Positions 5,205 to 5,243 of a stretch of DNA of 5,243 nt are shown piece after piece. This DNA is from Desulfobacterales bacterium. GTDB lineage: Bacteria > Desulfobacterota > Desulfobacteria > Desulfobacterales > JAHEIW01. Made by a program: the position numbers and the translations under genes. Position 1 is the first letter of the stretch; every line of letters begins with the position of its first letter. The DNA lies in assembly GCA_030145015.1 (NCBI GenBank), contig JAQYWI010000293.1:1-5243 (forward strand), written 5' to 3'. The notes beneath the pieces were generated by a model that was not told where the DNA came from, did not search any database, and saw nothing but the letters and a program-made list of their open reading frames with translations.

Positions 5205-5243
5205 GATAAATTTGTTCTTTGACATTTCAGTAAAATCTGGACA

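Overview
This window is bacterial and looks like an accessory or backbone-edge region from a member of the Desulfobacterota/Deltaproteobacteria-like lineages. That placement is an inference from the gene mix (RecQ, a solitary ORF6N protein, an S23 four-helix-bundle protein, a small secreted ComEA-like HhH protein, a phage CI-type repressor) and from the abundance of small palindromic repeats; no rRNA or other marker gene is present to confirm it.

Layout. Positions 6-399 form a MITE-like stretch bounded by a perfect 21-bp inverted repeat, with matching subterminal hairpins inside. Its right end supplies the last nine codons and the stop of recQ. recQ (370-2187, minus) is a full-length helicase. 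Thirty bases upstream lies an ORF6N-domain gene (2218-2682, minus) whose homologous N-terminus continues upstream to an ACG codon (2737-2739) with a well-placed ribosome binding site. Two near-identical long palindromes sit in this gene: one inside the coding sequence (2517-2547) and one in the likely promoter (2785-2809). Upstream again is a RelE-family toxin remnant (2816-3181, minus) that has lost its N-terminus and start codon. It is interrupted in frame by about 129 bp of four consecutive triloop hairpins (2882-3010). Its front end is overlapped in another frame by the 3' end of an S23 four-helix-bundle gene (3096-3557, minus). A secreted HhH (ComEA-like) gene follows (3657-3965, minus). 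It is divergent from a CI-type repressor gene (4238-4855, plus) across an AT-rich 272-bp spacer.

The right end (4856-5243) has no convincing gene. It holds two tccgcc/ggcgga hairpins, an imperfect 26-bp inverted repeat built from CTAAARTGMC units (a second MITE-like element, about 4945-5141), a short direct repeat, and a strong inverted repeat (5173-5204) followed by a TTGACA at the window edge.

How it fits together. Apart from housekeeping-type recQ and the competence-type HhH protein, the genes (ORF6N, RelE remnant, CI-like regulator, S23) are typical of mobile or defence-adjacent DNA, and they do not form an obvious single pathway. The dominant theme is palindromic DNA invading or shaping genes: an element end forming the recQ C-terminus, a hairpin array carried in frame inside relE, and a palindrome shared between the coding region and the promoter of a putative DNA-binding protein. 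The last two are the best candidates for something not previously described.
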